Under the pieces are notes generated by a model. That model saw only the letters and a program-made list of their open reading frames with translations, was not told the origin of the DNA and did no database searches. Positions 1-10,812 of a DNA stretch of 64,000 bases are shown one piece after another. The stretch covers positions 5,642,001-5,706,000 of the forward strand of contig JANFAH010000002.1 in assembly GCA_024663395.1 (NCBI GenBank), read 5' to 3'. The DNA comes from Pisolithus tinctorius. Lineage: Eukaryota; Basidiomycota; Agaricomycetes; Boletales; Pisolithaceae. Position 1 is the first letter of the stretch. Every line of letters begins with the position of its first letter. Made by a program: the position numbers and the translations under genes.

Positions 1-40
1 TAAATGGTGTTCATCACCCTTCATCACCCTTACATCATTC

Positions 41-455
41 CCATTGACCTTATAGGGATGTTTCCAGGTCCATACAACATGTCGAACACTGCCGAACACG
101 GGTGAACACCTGTGAACATCAGTCCAGCACTGAAGCCCCTGTCCACATTGACTTGGCCAGCCTGCGACTTGTCTCGAGTCCACAAATCATCTCTCCCAGA
201 CTCCAATAGGTCCGTTCCATTGCATAGAATACAAAAGAACTGTATCGGACGATATACAAGTGCACCCTCCTGACCACCTTCTCTCCGAAGATGCTGGATG
301 CTGGACCACTTAGAATGGGGGTTCGTCCCTTAGACCCCATTTCCATTGACCTTGTAGAGAGACGTTTCTAGGTCCATACAACATTACGAACACTGACAAA
401 CATGGGGGAACACCCGCGAACATCAGTGCAGCACTGAAGCCCTTGTCCACACCGA
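41..455. repeat. Diverged ~115-bp direct duplication, 300 bp apart
   Basis: Positions about 41-155 and 341-455 are the same sequence with scattered substitutions. Both contain the recurring phrases TCCATACAACAT, GAACACTG and CAGCACTGAAGCCC in the same order. The offset is about 300 bp. No open frame runs through either copy, so this looks like a non-coding repeat, perhaps part of a mobile-element fragment. Confidence 0.75.
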
Positions 456-1140
456 CTGGGCCACCTTTGCAAGACCACACGAGATAATATACATACCCCG
501 AGGGCATTATTATTACAAAGTGGCAACAATAAATTGGGGGGAATGATGCTGGAAGTACTGCTGGAGGCCAGCATCATATACATGTATTTAATAATACATA
601 GCAAGAGAGGGAGATGTCCCAACTTTACAGAATTGAATTGCAGCCGATGATACAACACACGAGGGAGGCTAGGGTGGTTGACATTGGGGAGATTATTGAG
701 TACTCTAAAGAGTGTCATGACACACAGGGGTTGATGGGATTTGGTGGGTAATGGGTAGTGATGATATACAACAAGGTTGAGATTGTACTGACTACATGTT
801 CACTATGTATCATCTCTCAATGGTATCAGAAAGTCTTAAATTGTTGCATATAAAATAATTATGTATGTTCAGCAGAAATAGTTCTCCAATATATCAAACT
901 TTGTTTCGGAATTAACAATCTGCTTTTTTGTGAGCAGAAAGTTCAAAGGGGTAGGAAGTATTTACTTAGCCCAAATATTGTATTGCAATGATGAATTGTG
1001 TGCTAAAGCTCGTCTGCGAAACATTCTGCTTTTCATTTTTCAACAAAAAATCAAATCAGATATAAAGTCTTTCCACATGAGAATCATAGAGCAAAACATC
1101 AAAAATTATTTCTGGATGAAATATTGAGTATATTATTACA

Positions 1141-1475
1141 TGTTCCATGCTGTCATTGTCATCATGTGTGTGGTGGTGGCATGGCCATCATCATTCTCAT
1201 TGTCATTTGTAAAGCATCGGGACTCACCGTGTTCCACTTCATCTGGTGGCCAGACTGATGCCAAGCATCTTCCATCTGAGGTTTAATCCTTTTCTTACAT
1301 TGCACTGGAGGAGGGGTAATCTTGGTTTGGTGGACTGAGTTGGTTCCTCCATGATTTCATCATCCATTATACCATGCACTGTGCATTGTCATTTGCATGG
1401 TGGTGGTGGTTGCATGGACATCATCATTCTCATTGTGATCTGTAAAGCATCAAGACTCACTGTGTTCCACCTAAT
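1141..1475. repeat. ~100-bp direct duplication
   Basis: About 1141-1240 and 1385-1475 share a long sequence including GGTGGTGG, ATCATCATTCTCATTGT and GTAAAGCATC. The second copy runs directly into the long palindrome at 1472. It is non-coding and of unknown origin. Confidence 0.7.
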
Positions 1476-1519
1476 AATGTGCTTTCCGGACCCTGCAGGG
1501 TCCGGAAAGCACGTTATTA
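1472..1519. repeat. 48-bp near-perfect palindrome
   Basis: Two 24-bp arms meet at CCCTGCAGGG with one mismatch. Each arm reads TAATAA, then GCTTTCCGGACCCTG. A related arm beginning TAATAAT.T.CTTTCCGGA recurs at 8963-8981, at the 3' end of the OrsD/recombinase gene. It could be a fused pair of transposon ends, an excision scar or a recombinase site; I cannot choose between these. Confidence 0.8.
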
Positions 1520-2011
1520 TTGCAGGGGTAGTATAAAAAGTTGCACAAGAGCAGTACTGCAAAAGTCGCGCAATCGGCTGTTTTATTTTTGTTTGTTTAA
1601 TGTTACAGATGCAGCGTCATAGTAAAGTGCAAAATCCATTGTAAAGTGTGCTAAGTGACTTAGCACCGGGAAATTTGCAGCCAGATAAGCAAATTTTCCC
1701 AGGCGGGAGGGCGGCCCGTGCCAATTTTTTGCGAGCGCGCGTTCACATGCACGCAGCCGAGCCGAAGCGCAAGCGCCGCACGCGAGGTGCAATCACGTGA
1801 CCGCTTCCCGCGCCCGAACACCACTCATCTAGCAAATTTGGGCAGGTCTCTTCGCAGAATACCCATTTACTTTGTGAATAATTACATGGCCGACATAGAG
1901 TGGCTTTCAGTAGCATTGGATTGAGTACGGACGAACAGGCAAGGGTTGTGCACAGCCCCCAAGTCTCCCGACCCTCACTTTCTCGCACGCGCGCCTTCCG
2001 CTTAGTCAGCG

Positions 2012-2049
2012 AATTTGCAGTGGCTGTAAGCACAGCCACCTGCAAATTT
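2012..2049. repeat. Hairpin-forming inverted repeat
   Basis: An arm reading AATTTGCAG-TGGCTGT faces its reverse complement ACAGCCACCTGCAAATT across a 4-nt loop, with one bulge. A shorter perfect inverted repeat, GTGCTAAGT-G-ACTTAGCAC, lies at 1648-1666. Both sit upstream of the methyltransferase gene. No terminator or RNA gene is implied. Confidence 0.6.
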
Positions 2050-2273
2050 TTCAGAATAAACGTACTTTGCAGAGAGCAACTCGTTTCTGGCCGTGAAAAT
2101 CCTCCCCAATTCGTGGGAGTCGGGGATCACGTGGTACGTCCAGGGGCGCCCATAGGGCTTTGGTATGGTACGGTCAGGTTAGGGTTAGAAAGAAGCTGAT
2201 TGGTAACAAGATTCTACAAACTCCTTTGTCTCAGCATTGAAAATTTTCGCTCTTACACGCTCGTTTGAAAGCC

Positions 2274-3035
2274 ATGGATACGGTGTCTGCTACCACCACT
2301 ACACTACTGCTCCGGCTTGTGGGGGTGTTTGGTGCAACGTGCGCTCAGTTCATCAACATCACCCCACCCAACCCCCAGCCTACCAAGCAAGAAACGCGTA
2401 GGGTGTCTGTGGTAGAGAAGAACATGATTGGCACCATGAAGTTCACAATGCAGGTATGTTCTCCCCTTCCCTGCTGAGGTTTTTCTTCACAGTCGACACA
2501 TGCAATATAGTTTTCTTATTTGTTCGCGGGTGTCGCTGAAATCGTTCTGATCATCATGCGGCTTTCTGCAAGGATGGCAGGAAGCACATTCCTTGCCAGT
2601 ACGTGTGTCGAAAAACTCGAGTTCACCCCTCTAGCAATTCTGGGATGCATCCTGGCTGGCATCGGGATGTCCATTCATATAATGTGCTACCAGACACTTG
2701 GACGACTATTCACATTCGAGCTTGCAATTCTTCCAAATCACAAACTAATCACATCTGGCCCATACACCCTCGTGCGACACCCCTCATACATGGGCGCCAT
2801 GGTCTTGCTTGCTGGAATTACACTGGTCTATGGCACGCAGGGGTCCATGATGTACCATTGCCCTGTTGGATATGAACTGTGGGCACCGTTGTGGAGTGCC
2901 TTGGTCATCTTCTCCAGTCTAATGATGGGAGAAAGGTGTCTTCGCGAGGACTGCATACTACGCGCAACTTTTGGGAGAGATTGGGAAGAGTGGAGCCAGC
3001 GAGTAAGGTGGAAGCTGATTCCATGGGTTTTTTGA
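2274..3035 (+). CDS. Isoprenylcysteine carboxyl methyltransferase-like protein
   Basis: I read two exons, 2274-2453 and 2511-3035, with a 57-nt intron (GTATGT...ATATAG) joined in phase 0, giving about 234 residues. The second exon carries the family signature: KLITSGPYTLVRHPSYMG near the middle, hydrophobic membrane segments on both sides, then GRDWEEWSQRVRWKLIPWVF at the C-terminus. The exon 1 end TPPNPQP also suits fungal members. Known family members methylate the C-terminal prenylcysteine of CaaX proteins in the ER membrane, using S-adenosylmethionine. The frame is open, the splice sites are standard and the length is normal, so it looks functional. The start is the first ATG in the frame; the TTG codon just upstream was not used. 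This is one of few intact host-type genes here. It could be a paralog rather than the Ste14 ortholog. Confidence 0.85.
2454..2510 (+). other. Intron of the ICMT-like gene
   Basis: The donor is CAG|GTATGT and the acceptor ATATAG|TTTT. Removing these 57 nt joins ...FTMQ to FSYLFAGV without changing frame. The size fits the 50-60 nt introns seen in the other genes of this window. Confidence 0.75.
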
Positions 3036-3306
3036 ACATGAATCGTGCAAGAGGGTTGACCGCCCACTGATACCCAAGCATACGTATGATACACCCTCAT
3101 TAATTAATAGCCACCCTCAGATACATCACTGAAAATGGAATCCTAATCTAGTCTCGAGCCGTTATAGGAAATTCGGGTGAACACGGGAAGCAGATGTTTC
3201 CAGCGCTGGGGTCGTGTCATGCTAGAATGACTAAGCCTCACTACTGATAAGATCATCATCTGATGGACTGATATATGCACTGATTGTGTGATCAACATCC
3301 TCGAAC

Positions 3307-6074
3307 ATGTCTGACTACTATGATATTGATGGTGGCGACAATCTGTTCGACTTCGATGATGAGGTTGACCCATTTGCTGCACCTCACATACCCTCCTGCA
3401 CTATGTTCAATGATGATAGTGAAAATGACACAGACAACACTCAAAATCAAATGCCATCGCACCCAATTCAAATTGAAAATACTCGGCGACTGAAAGGAGT
3501 GCTTGCAGGCAACATTGCGGAGAAAGTCCTCACTGTTCTACCATGCATGGATAGTGTAGGGCTGAACCTTCCACTGTTCTTGGATTTCCTGAGCTGGGGA
3601 GATCAGGAATGCATTGTAAATGCGAAGATAAGGTACGAATGCACTGCTCTAATGGTGAGCAAAGAACTACCAGGCATCCTGGAATGCTGGAGAAGTCCAC
3701 CACGGGCGAGCTGTAGTACAGATGTACGAGCCAAGGCAGCACAGCAGTGATGGAGGAGTTTGCATTTTCATGTGTTGGAGAAGTCGTCGAGAAGGAGCTA
3801 CAAGGCATTCAGGAGTTAGCTATGTGTCCGTCGGATGAAGTCTCTGATAGTGGACTCACCCGCTTTCTCATCAAGGACATAGTGTTAAAACTAAGTAGCC
3901 CTGCACTTGGCAGCATGCCAAAGCTGTGCGTGTTGGAGTGAAACGACCCCTGTCCTTACTCCGACTTGGGCACGTGATCGTGTCGCTTACATAAGCTGTT
4001 AGAGCGCACCCACACTCTAGTAAAATTTACCTAGTCCCTCAGTAGCTTGACAGACTACTGAGGTTCCCTACAGATTCCTCTCTGGGTTTCCCTCTGCAAC
4101 CCCCACAAACTTCTTCAGTGCACTTTGCTGCAGAAGGTCTCTTGAACGAAGGAGCAAGATTGGAAACATATGAAGAAACTATCTGATCTTGTGAGTCCTT
4201 CACTTCTCTATCACAGACTGATAGGCTGAATTGCCATTGCTCAGGTCATCCTATCCATGATCTTCCAATTGATGTATGCACGATTGCACCACCACAATTG
4301 TTGGCAGAAATTCTTGACCACTTTCCTCTGTGCGCAAGGGATATCAGCAAAGTCACTTGATCTTCTTCATGCATTTGGACTGACGATGTCACGCAAATGG
4401 TCAGTCCGCGCATTCACCACCATTTCTGCCAATGCCCTAGAGAAAGTGCATCAGCAAGTGCGCTCGATGCCTTTTGTCATCTCGCATGACAACATGAACA
4501 TAGCTTTCTGCACCTTTTCACAGCGACTCAACAAGCAGAGCCACTTTGACTCTGGTACAGCCAGAACTGTATACTTCCAGCCCAATGCCACATTGGAATG
4601 CCCATTGTGCAACTGAGCCTTACAAGAACATCGCACAGAGGGAAGAAAACATCCCCTTACTGTACATGACATATTCCAGCTAGAGACAAAGAATGCAGCC
4701 AGACAACGTGCCCGTGACATTCATCAAGTACTTCAGTATCTTGTCAAATCTCCTGAATCCAATTTTCAAACCTATCAGCATAAAGATCATGATGTCTTTT
4801 TACCACCTGCCCCCATTGAAAAAATCCTGCATGGCCCACAATCCATCTCTGAGCAGCACATACTTGGGAAAGTTCATATCGAGGAGGCAAGCTATGAGGG
4901 GAATGATCAGTTGATTATGGAGTGGTTCAAGCAACTGAATCTACATACAACGGATGAGAGGAAGTGCACTGGACTGGAGCATGTGATAGTATGGGTTGGA
5001 GATCAGCTGGCAGTGGAACGATTGCGTGGACTCCTCAAATACCATGCACAGGACCATACATCATTGGGTGGTTCCACCTTATGATGGCGTTCGCAAGTTC
5101 CATGCATAAACAATACCTGGGAATAAATGCCGGACGTGGCCTCATGCATGCATTTACTATGCTAGAGCGGAAATGTCTACATACCGTTCAGATGTGGGGG
5201 CCCTTTCATCAGCAACTCCATGAGGCTATCTACCATGTCACTGAGGCTCATATCCGTGATTGCTGGAGAATCGTCAGTTGGACCAAAAATCTCGCTGATT
5301 TGCGACAGAAGAAGTCGGAAGATCTATACAAGTTAGCGACAGAAATAGTCAATCAGCTATCATCAAGTAATGCTGTTGAATGGATGGACTTACAACCTGA
5401 AGACGAGCGTGATGAAATACTCCGGCAGGCAATTTTGTGGAACCGTGCGTTATGTGGACCTGGATGAAGGAATTGGGAATGGAGATGTCAGAATAATGGA
5501 ACAGACATTGCCATACCTTCTCTTTCGCTTGCTTGCACCAGGAGTGGCCCCCTGATGTCAAGTGAGTCAATAGTACTGAGGCGTTGTAGGAAATGTACTC
5601 ACCGCAGGTAAAGGGATTTTGTCAAGCACCAGGATGGCTCATGAAGCTGACAGGACGTCCCAACGGATTTTTTCCCATAGATCATGGACAGGAACACAAC
5701 ATTCGAGATATCAAAGTCACGCACCAAGTCCAGGGACCCAATGCGTCATGGGACTTAATGAAATGTATTAGTCCTGCAATCCAACACTTGCGCAAGTCTG
5801 TAAGCACATGGAATGACAGATGCAAACACTACGTCGAGGGTCCACCCACACCGATCCTGCGAAAAAAAAAGATATTGAGAAACTCGAAGGTGTATACCAT
5901 ACATCGGAAATCCATGTGCAAAAAGATGGTCGGCATGCGAGGGCAAAAGCAGATCATGTTGAGGACATTGTTTCATTGGGAGCAGCACATCTATTTTCAT
6001 GGAAGACAATGCAGCGGTGGTGGGAGCACCAAAACTTTGCACGTTCTACATTAGAGCTATGGGAAGCTGTTTAA
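3307..6074 (+). pseudogene. DUF6589-family gene, decayed
   Basis: Scattered over all three frames are blocks I recognise as the fungal DUF6589 family: FLSWGDQECIVNAKIRYECT (about 3590-3650), GISAKSLDLLHAFGLTMS (about 4340-4390), SQRLNKQSHFDSGTA (about 4520-4565), HVIVWVGDQLAVERLRGLL (about 4980-5035) and MMAFASSMHKQYLGINAGRG (about 5080-5140). An N-terminal acidic stretch starts at the ATG at 3307. The copy is broken. There is a frame change near 3735, an in-frame TGA at 4614-4616 where arginine would fit, and a shift near 5060 where the usual SFERLDF-like segment seems missing. Further shifts follow after 5467. Some gaps may be introns, for example in 3940-4250. DUF6589 genes are highly repeated in Agaricomycetes and have no established biochemical role. 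Confidence 0.75.
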
Positions 6075-8961
6075 CTTGCAGATAAATACTGATAGGCAAC
6101 ACGTACACTAAAACAAAATATTCAGTGAGAACATTACATGAAGAAAACATGGATACTAGAAAAATTAAGTTGCAGCATTGTAATGAGAGTAAGTGTTGTT
6201 CATGTAGCATTTACGAGCTCAATGGGAGTGGGGATACTCGGGAGTATAGATTGCAAAGTTGATAAACTGTCCAGTTGGCGGCATGCTGGCAAAGGAGGGT
6301 GCAGGCGAAGGTGCATGTGGCAGTGCGAGGATGCTAGGTGCAGGTGTGTGAAGAGCAAATGTGTGTGGAGGTGCTACCTGTGTCGGAATGCAGAGTTCTG
6401 AAACATGAAAACTACGTAGAAGTCAGTGGACATAGTACAGAACAGGAGTCAAACTACGCACCTTGATGTTCCGGGTATTTGATATACATTGTGGTCCACG
6501 TATACCATGCTGAGCTGAATCAAATAGATGGTGACAAAGAGATGCAGATACCATCTTACTACTAGGAACACGTGCGATGATTTCTATGGCGTCATCAAGC
6601 ATTGATGGCGGTCAATGAATGGGCTGCAGACCTCCAGATTCCCAGGGTGCTGCTCAATGTCTGCCGACATTACATCACCTATATGGATGCCATCATAGAA
6701 GGCCTATTAATGACAGCTCAGGAACAGGATATGCATAACCAGATGGGTTGTTCCACTCTTCGACCTATACCTGGTCACAAAGAATTTGGTTGGCAGGCAG
6801 AACTATGATGTCGGGGACCGGTGGAGGTTGAGAAACCCTGAATTCATTCTGGAATGTGTTGGTGTCGAATCCTAGAGCTTTGCATCTTCTAGAGGAACAC
6901 AGCCATAAGTGAAATGACACAAATTCAAAGCAAAAAATCGAACTCGAACGAGCGCTCTTGCCTTGCACTGCCATCGGCAATAAGTAAAACGCTTCAAGGG
7001 AAAAACCAAACCTCGAGTCAAGTAACTCGATCAGTATGGCCTCAATGCTCTTCGGACGTTGGGTGGCTCGTCGCGACTCCGAAAGTTGTCAGCATAGTTC
7101 TATTCGTAGTAGTTCCCACATGCAAGTCTGTCGAATTGCATTGAACAATTCTCCCCTGGCGTGTCGTGGTCGTTGTACTCATCTCGCTATATATCTATGT
7201 GCTCTTTGTTCGAAGTCGTCATCTACTCTCATAAAATCCCAGGAGTAAGCCGGCTCTCTATTTGTGATGAAGAATGTTTGTCCTTTGACTCGAGAACAAA
7301 TGATGGGGTGTTCGAGTTCATATGGGCCTCATTACATTTTGCTGCCACACTGCCACACCTCCGCTCACATTCGACCGCGTTTTTATGTGTTACGACCACA
7401 GAACTGCATGCCCGTGCCCACTCACCTGTGTCGTTGTTACCTTGTCCAGCTGCACAACCATGTCATTGTATAATACATAAATGATATTTCATATGTAAAC
7501 TCAGTACAAACCCTGTACAATATTTCTACTCTCTGCTGCCCTTGCTTCCTTATGCATCATTTGTGATAATGACAGGTGTGATGGGGGATAAAATAAAATA
7601 AAAAGAAGACAAATTTTTGACATATCTATCTGGCCATTGTGTCCCCTTCAAGGTGCTATGTGTGCCTGAAACATATTTAAAGCTCATACGCTGTGACAGG
7701 ATACTTCAGGTACAGTGACACAATGTCAACTGGAAAAATTTTCTTAGGTCTTGTGGTGCTAGGACTGTAATTGTACATGCTATAGTACTTTTGCTGAGTA
7801 TATTGGCACATAGTTAGACCTGATATCAAGTATCTGGGGTTCCCACAATAGGATGGCAGGCCTAAACAAAAAAGTGTTTGCATTTCTGATATGCCTGGCA
7901 TGGGCACTTGAAGAAAAAAGGCACCCCCTTGGAGGGAGCCTCTGTACCTATGAAATACCATGACTGATGCCACTGGGTATAGAGCGTCACCTATATGCGA
8001 ACCATCCGTATGCTCAGTTCCTTGTTGGAAGGTGTACACGCTAGGTAGGTAAACGGCCAAGTCAGTCCCCAACTAGAGTACAGGAGGTTTGTGCAGTTTC
8101 GGTCGAAAACAGTAGAGTTCAGGTAGATGCTAGGTGCAAAACCTTCGCATTGCAACGGCAGTGGAGAAAGGGAGCCTTTGTCCAAAGCTGACCTCCTGGT
8201 GAGAGTTAATCTTGCACATGTCATACGCTCAAATATGGTTCATATCAATGATGCTATGAACCGAGGGTTTGGCATTTCTACAATCGACAGGTCATATTAT
8301 CAGCTTGCCAAATAATGTGCATCTTGATTAGGCACTTTTGGCAAGTTGAGGGACCTTGGCCAACAAGTACTATGTCGTGACAAAAGCTATGTAGAAGGGG
8401 ACTCAACCACCACCTGAGTGCGGACAGCGACCGAGGTTTGTAAGTGAAAGTGGTGAACTTTATATAGGTGGAAACGAGCAATGGACAACGAGTAAGAAAG
8501 GGTACTCGTGGGAAAATATTGCCGGTTCGTCTCGGTTCGTCTAAGGTTCGTCTTGGTTCGTCTAAGGTTCGTCTCGATTTGTCAAGATCGGCCTTGTCAC
8601 TTCTTGACACGCCTCTGGCATGCGTTCACGTGGACACCAATGGTAGAGGAACTTCAGCGAATTCCCAGCAGTCCTCTCTATCAGGTCTACTCCACACTCA
8701 AGCCTGCTCATATACAAAGTCTTGCTGACAACTTGCAAAGGATCTTTCCTTCCCTCGGAATCTTTCACGTCATGTGAATTCGATGTGGTCATGCAACTGT
8801 ACTTGTGCCATCGAATGACTATGTTGCATCTGACTAGGAAGATGCTGACGCCTATCCCCCCATCGCTTGGGTCTGATTTTGTAGATGCAGGCGCATCATA
8901 CTAGGGGGTTTCTGTAATGGTGGTTCAGGTTAAAGCAAGGTTGGGGTGAGAAATCTCTGAT
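6075..8961. other. No supportable gene
   Basis: Only short frames occur. The longest, 7677-8072 on the minus strand (131 codons), has no recognisable motif or convincing splice context. A small tandem repeat lies at 8524-8574. Base composition is unremarkable. This is probably old mobile-element remnant or intergenic DNA. Confidence 0.55.
8524..8574. repeat. GGTTCGTCT minisatellite, five copies
   Basis: The unit GGTTCGTCT is repeated five times with 1-2 nt spacers (C, AA, T, AA), giving a 10-11 bp period. It is too short and too regular to be tRNA T-arms, and no cloverleaf is possible around it. Confidence 0.85.
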
Positions 8962-8962
8962 T

Positions 8963-8999
8963 TAATAATCTACTTTCCGGAGTCTGCCCCAGACTCCGG
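8963..8999. repeat. TAATAAT-CTTTCCGGA palindrome at 3' end of the OrsD/recombinase gene
   Basis: TAATAATCTACTTTCCGGA (8963-8981) leads into perfect 9-bp arms CCGGAGTCT (8977-8985) and AGACTCCGG (8991-8999) around a GCCCC loop. Seventeen of the first 19 bases match the arm of the palindrome at 1472. The minus-strand gene ends within it (TAT TAA). Confidence 0.75.
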
Positions 9000-10750
9000 G
9001 TATTGCATTAGGTAGTCTGGAAACCATTGCATCTGCCACTGCCCTTTGGATCTCTGCCATTGGCACAGAATAGGTGACCGGCAACTTATTGTTATTTTCA
9101 CCTGGGCCTGGTTGAGGTGCTGGTGGCATGGATGGTGACCTTGCTGCCTTGTATGATGTACACTGGCCACTGAGTGGTACATGGCAGTGCTTTTGCCATT
9201 CCATGCTGGCATTAAGATATGCAGGTAGGATGTCCTCTGCAGCTCCAGCCAGTGTCTCGACACTGATGCCATACACCTGATTTTCTGTGGAACGACTGTG
9301 GCCTGCCTGTAGAGCCTCTATGTTGTCTTCCCTGTCCATGTCCATGATGTCCTCCACTGCACAACCAAGCTTTCATTTCCAAGCAGTTTGAATGTGTCGC
9401 CAAGATTTGATGGTGAGACCAAAGTGCATGATGGGTAGGGTGTGCTTGCTCATAATACCAGATAGGTTTTCTGAGTCAAAGAGGCGATCATAGTTGACAA
9501 AGACATGGTTGCGATACAGCTCCACCACCTCTGGCTTGTCTGGGAAACATGCCTTGGCTGCAATCTCTGCAAATGGCCGTGCCAAGGCCAGGTCCTGCAC
9601 CAAGATGTCACTGGTGATGCCATCCAGGGCATGAGGGATCAGCTTGTCTTTCCCTGTCAATGCTGTCGTCTTGAGGTATTGACAGAGCAGGGTGACATGC
9701 CTGCCAAGAATCACCAAGTTGCAAGTCGGCCGTGTCTGTGTGTTTCGATAGGTCATGGCTGTCAGTTCTGTGCCACGACTTGGAGCACCACTGAGCATCT
9801 GTGCTCGCAGCAACAAGAGGCCTTGCATCTCCGCATACTTCTTCAACCATGCTTGGAGGGAGCTTTGGTTCCATATGATGGCCCCATTCCTGATCATTGC
9901 AAAGTGGGCAAAGGTACCCTCATCTTCAAGGAATCGCTTGACCAATTGGTCTCAATGAGTCAGCTGAGGGTTTCTCAAGTCTGACAAGAATGAATAGCCC
10001 ACATCCTTGTTGACCAAGTCATCTGCCATCTTGTCATAGCCCACTCTGATGTCTTGTCCCATCAAGATGTCCTGTTCCCAGACTTGGACCAGCTTGGCTT
10101 CCACCTCTTGGAAGACCTTGCAAAGGTCAGCAAACCTGACCTCCTCCCCTCTGTAGAGCATGGTCTGCCATGTCTTGGTGTCTGTCCACCAGACTTGGGG
10201 GAGGCTCATGGTATCATAAGCCAGGGCACTTGCTCTGTGCTGTAGGGAACGTAGGCGAGAGAAGGTGTAGTGAGTCTTCTCCACAAAAAAGTTCTCCATG
10301 TCCAGGCAATGTTCCAGCTGATCTCTTTGGGGTTCTGACTGAGTACGATGATGGATCTCCTGGAGGAAAGTGAGGCGCATGCAGTACTCAAACTTGGCTA
10401 TCTTGGTGGTCACTTCATGGGGTTCCTTGAATGCACCATCTTCTCTGAGAGTGAGTAGGGCCAGACACCTCTCTGTGGGATCCACAATCTCCTTGCTCCC
10501 TTGATGCTGCCATGCTGTGCTCCAGATCTCAAATAGCAAGGCATGGATCAGAGGCAGTGCCTCCTCAGTGGCCTCTGGGTCAATCCGAAGCACTGCAAGC
10601 AACTCCATCAACTTGGAGTTGGATCCAGAGAATGGCTGTCCACTGTATTCTTGTCTGATGAGCATGGCTAGTAGAGCCACCACTGGCACAGTATATTGCT
10701 TCATGGTTTCCTGGTGCAGGTGCTTGTGCAAGGGGGTGTTGGAGATGCCA

Positions 10751-10812
10751 CTGGTAGGATGGGTAAAAATAAGCAACCAGTTGCCTATTTTTTGAGCACT
10801 TGTCTGGCTTAC
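10751..10812 (-). other. Intron of the OrsD/recombinase gene
   Basis: The donor AAAAG|GTAAGC and acceptor CTACCAG|TGGC join in phase 2 and give ...DPTKSGISNTPLHKH. That junction reads smoothly into the next open stretch. One copy of the 22-bp palindrome lies inside it (10768-10789). Confidence 0.7.

Larger units (their letters stand above)
456..2273. other. Non-coding stretch upstream of the ICMT-like gene
   Basis: I see no supportable gene here. It holds a ~100-bp duplication (about 1141-1240 and 1385-1475), a 48-bp palindrome (1472-1519), a GC- and CpG-rich block (about 1690-1830), two CACGTG hexamers (near 1794 and 2129) and hairpins at 1648-1666 and 2012-2049. The CpG-rich block and CACGTG sites could belong to the promoter of the methyltransferase gene starting at 2274, but that is inference. 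A single TTAGGGTTAG near 2180 is not a telomere array. Confidence 0.6.

Noticed and set aside
2170..2190. GGTTAGGGTTAG as telomeric repeat
   Set aside because: Only one and a half units occur, embedded in ordinary sequence.
7677..8072. 131-codon minus-strand frame
   Set aside because: No motif, no neighbouring exons and no promoter; it is within the range expected by chance for 3 kb of such DNA.
8524..8574. GGTTCGTCT copies as tRNA T-arm remnants
   Set aside because: The 10-11 bp tandem period leaves no room for the other arms; this is a minisatellite.
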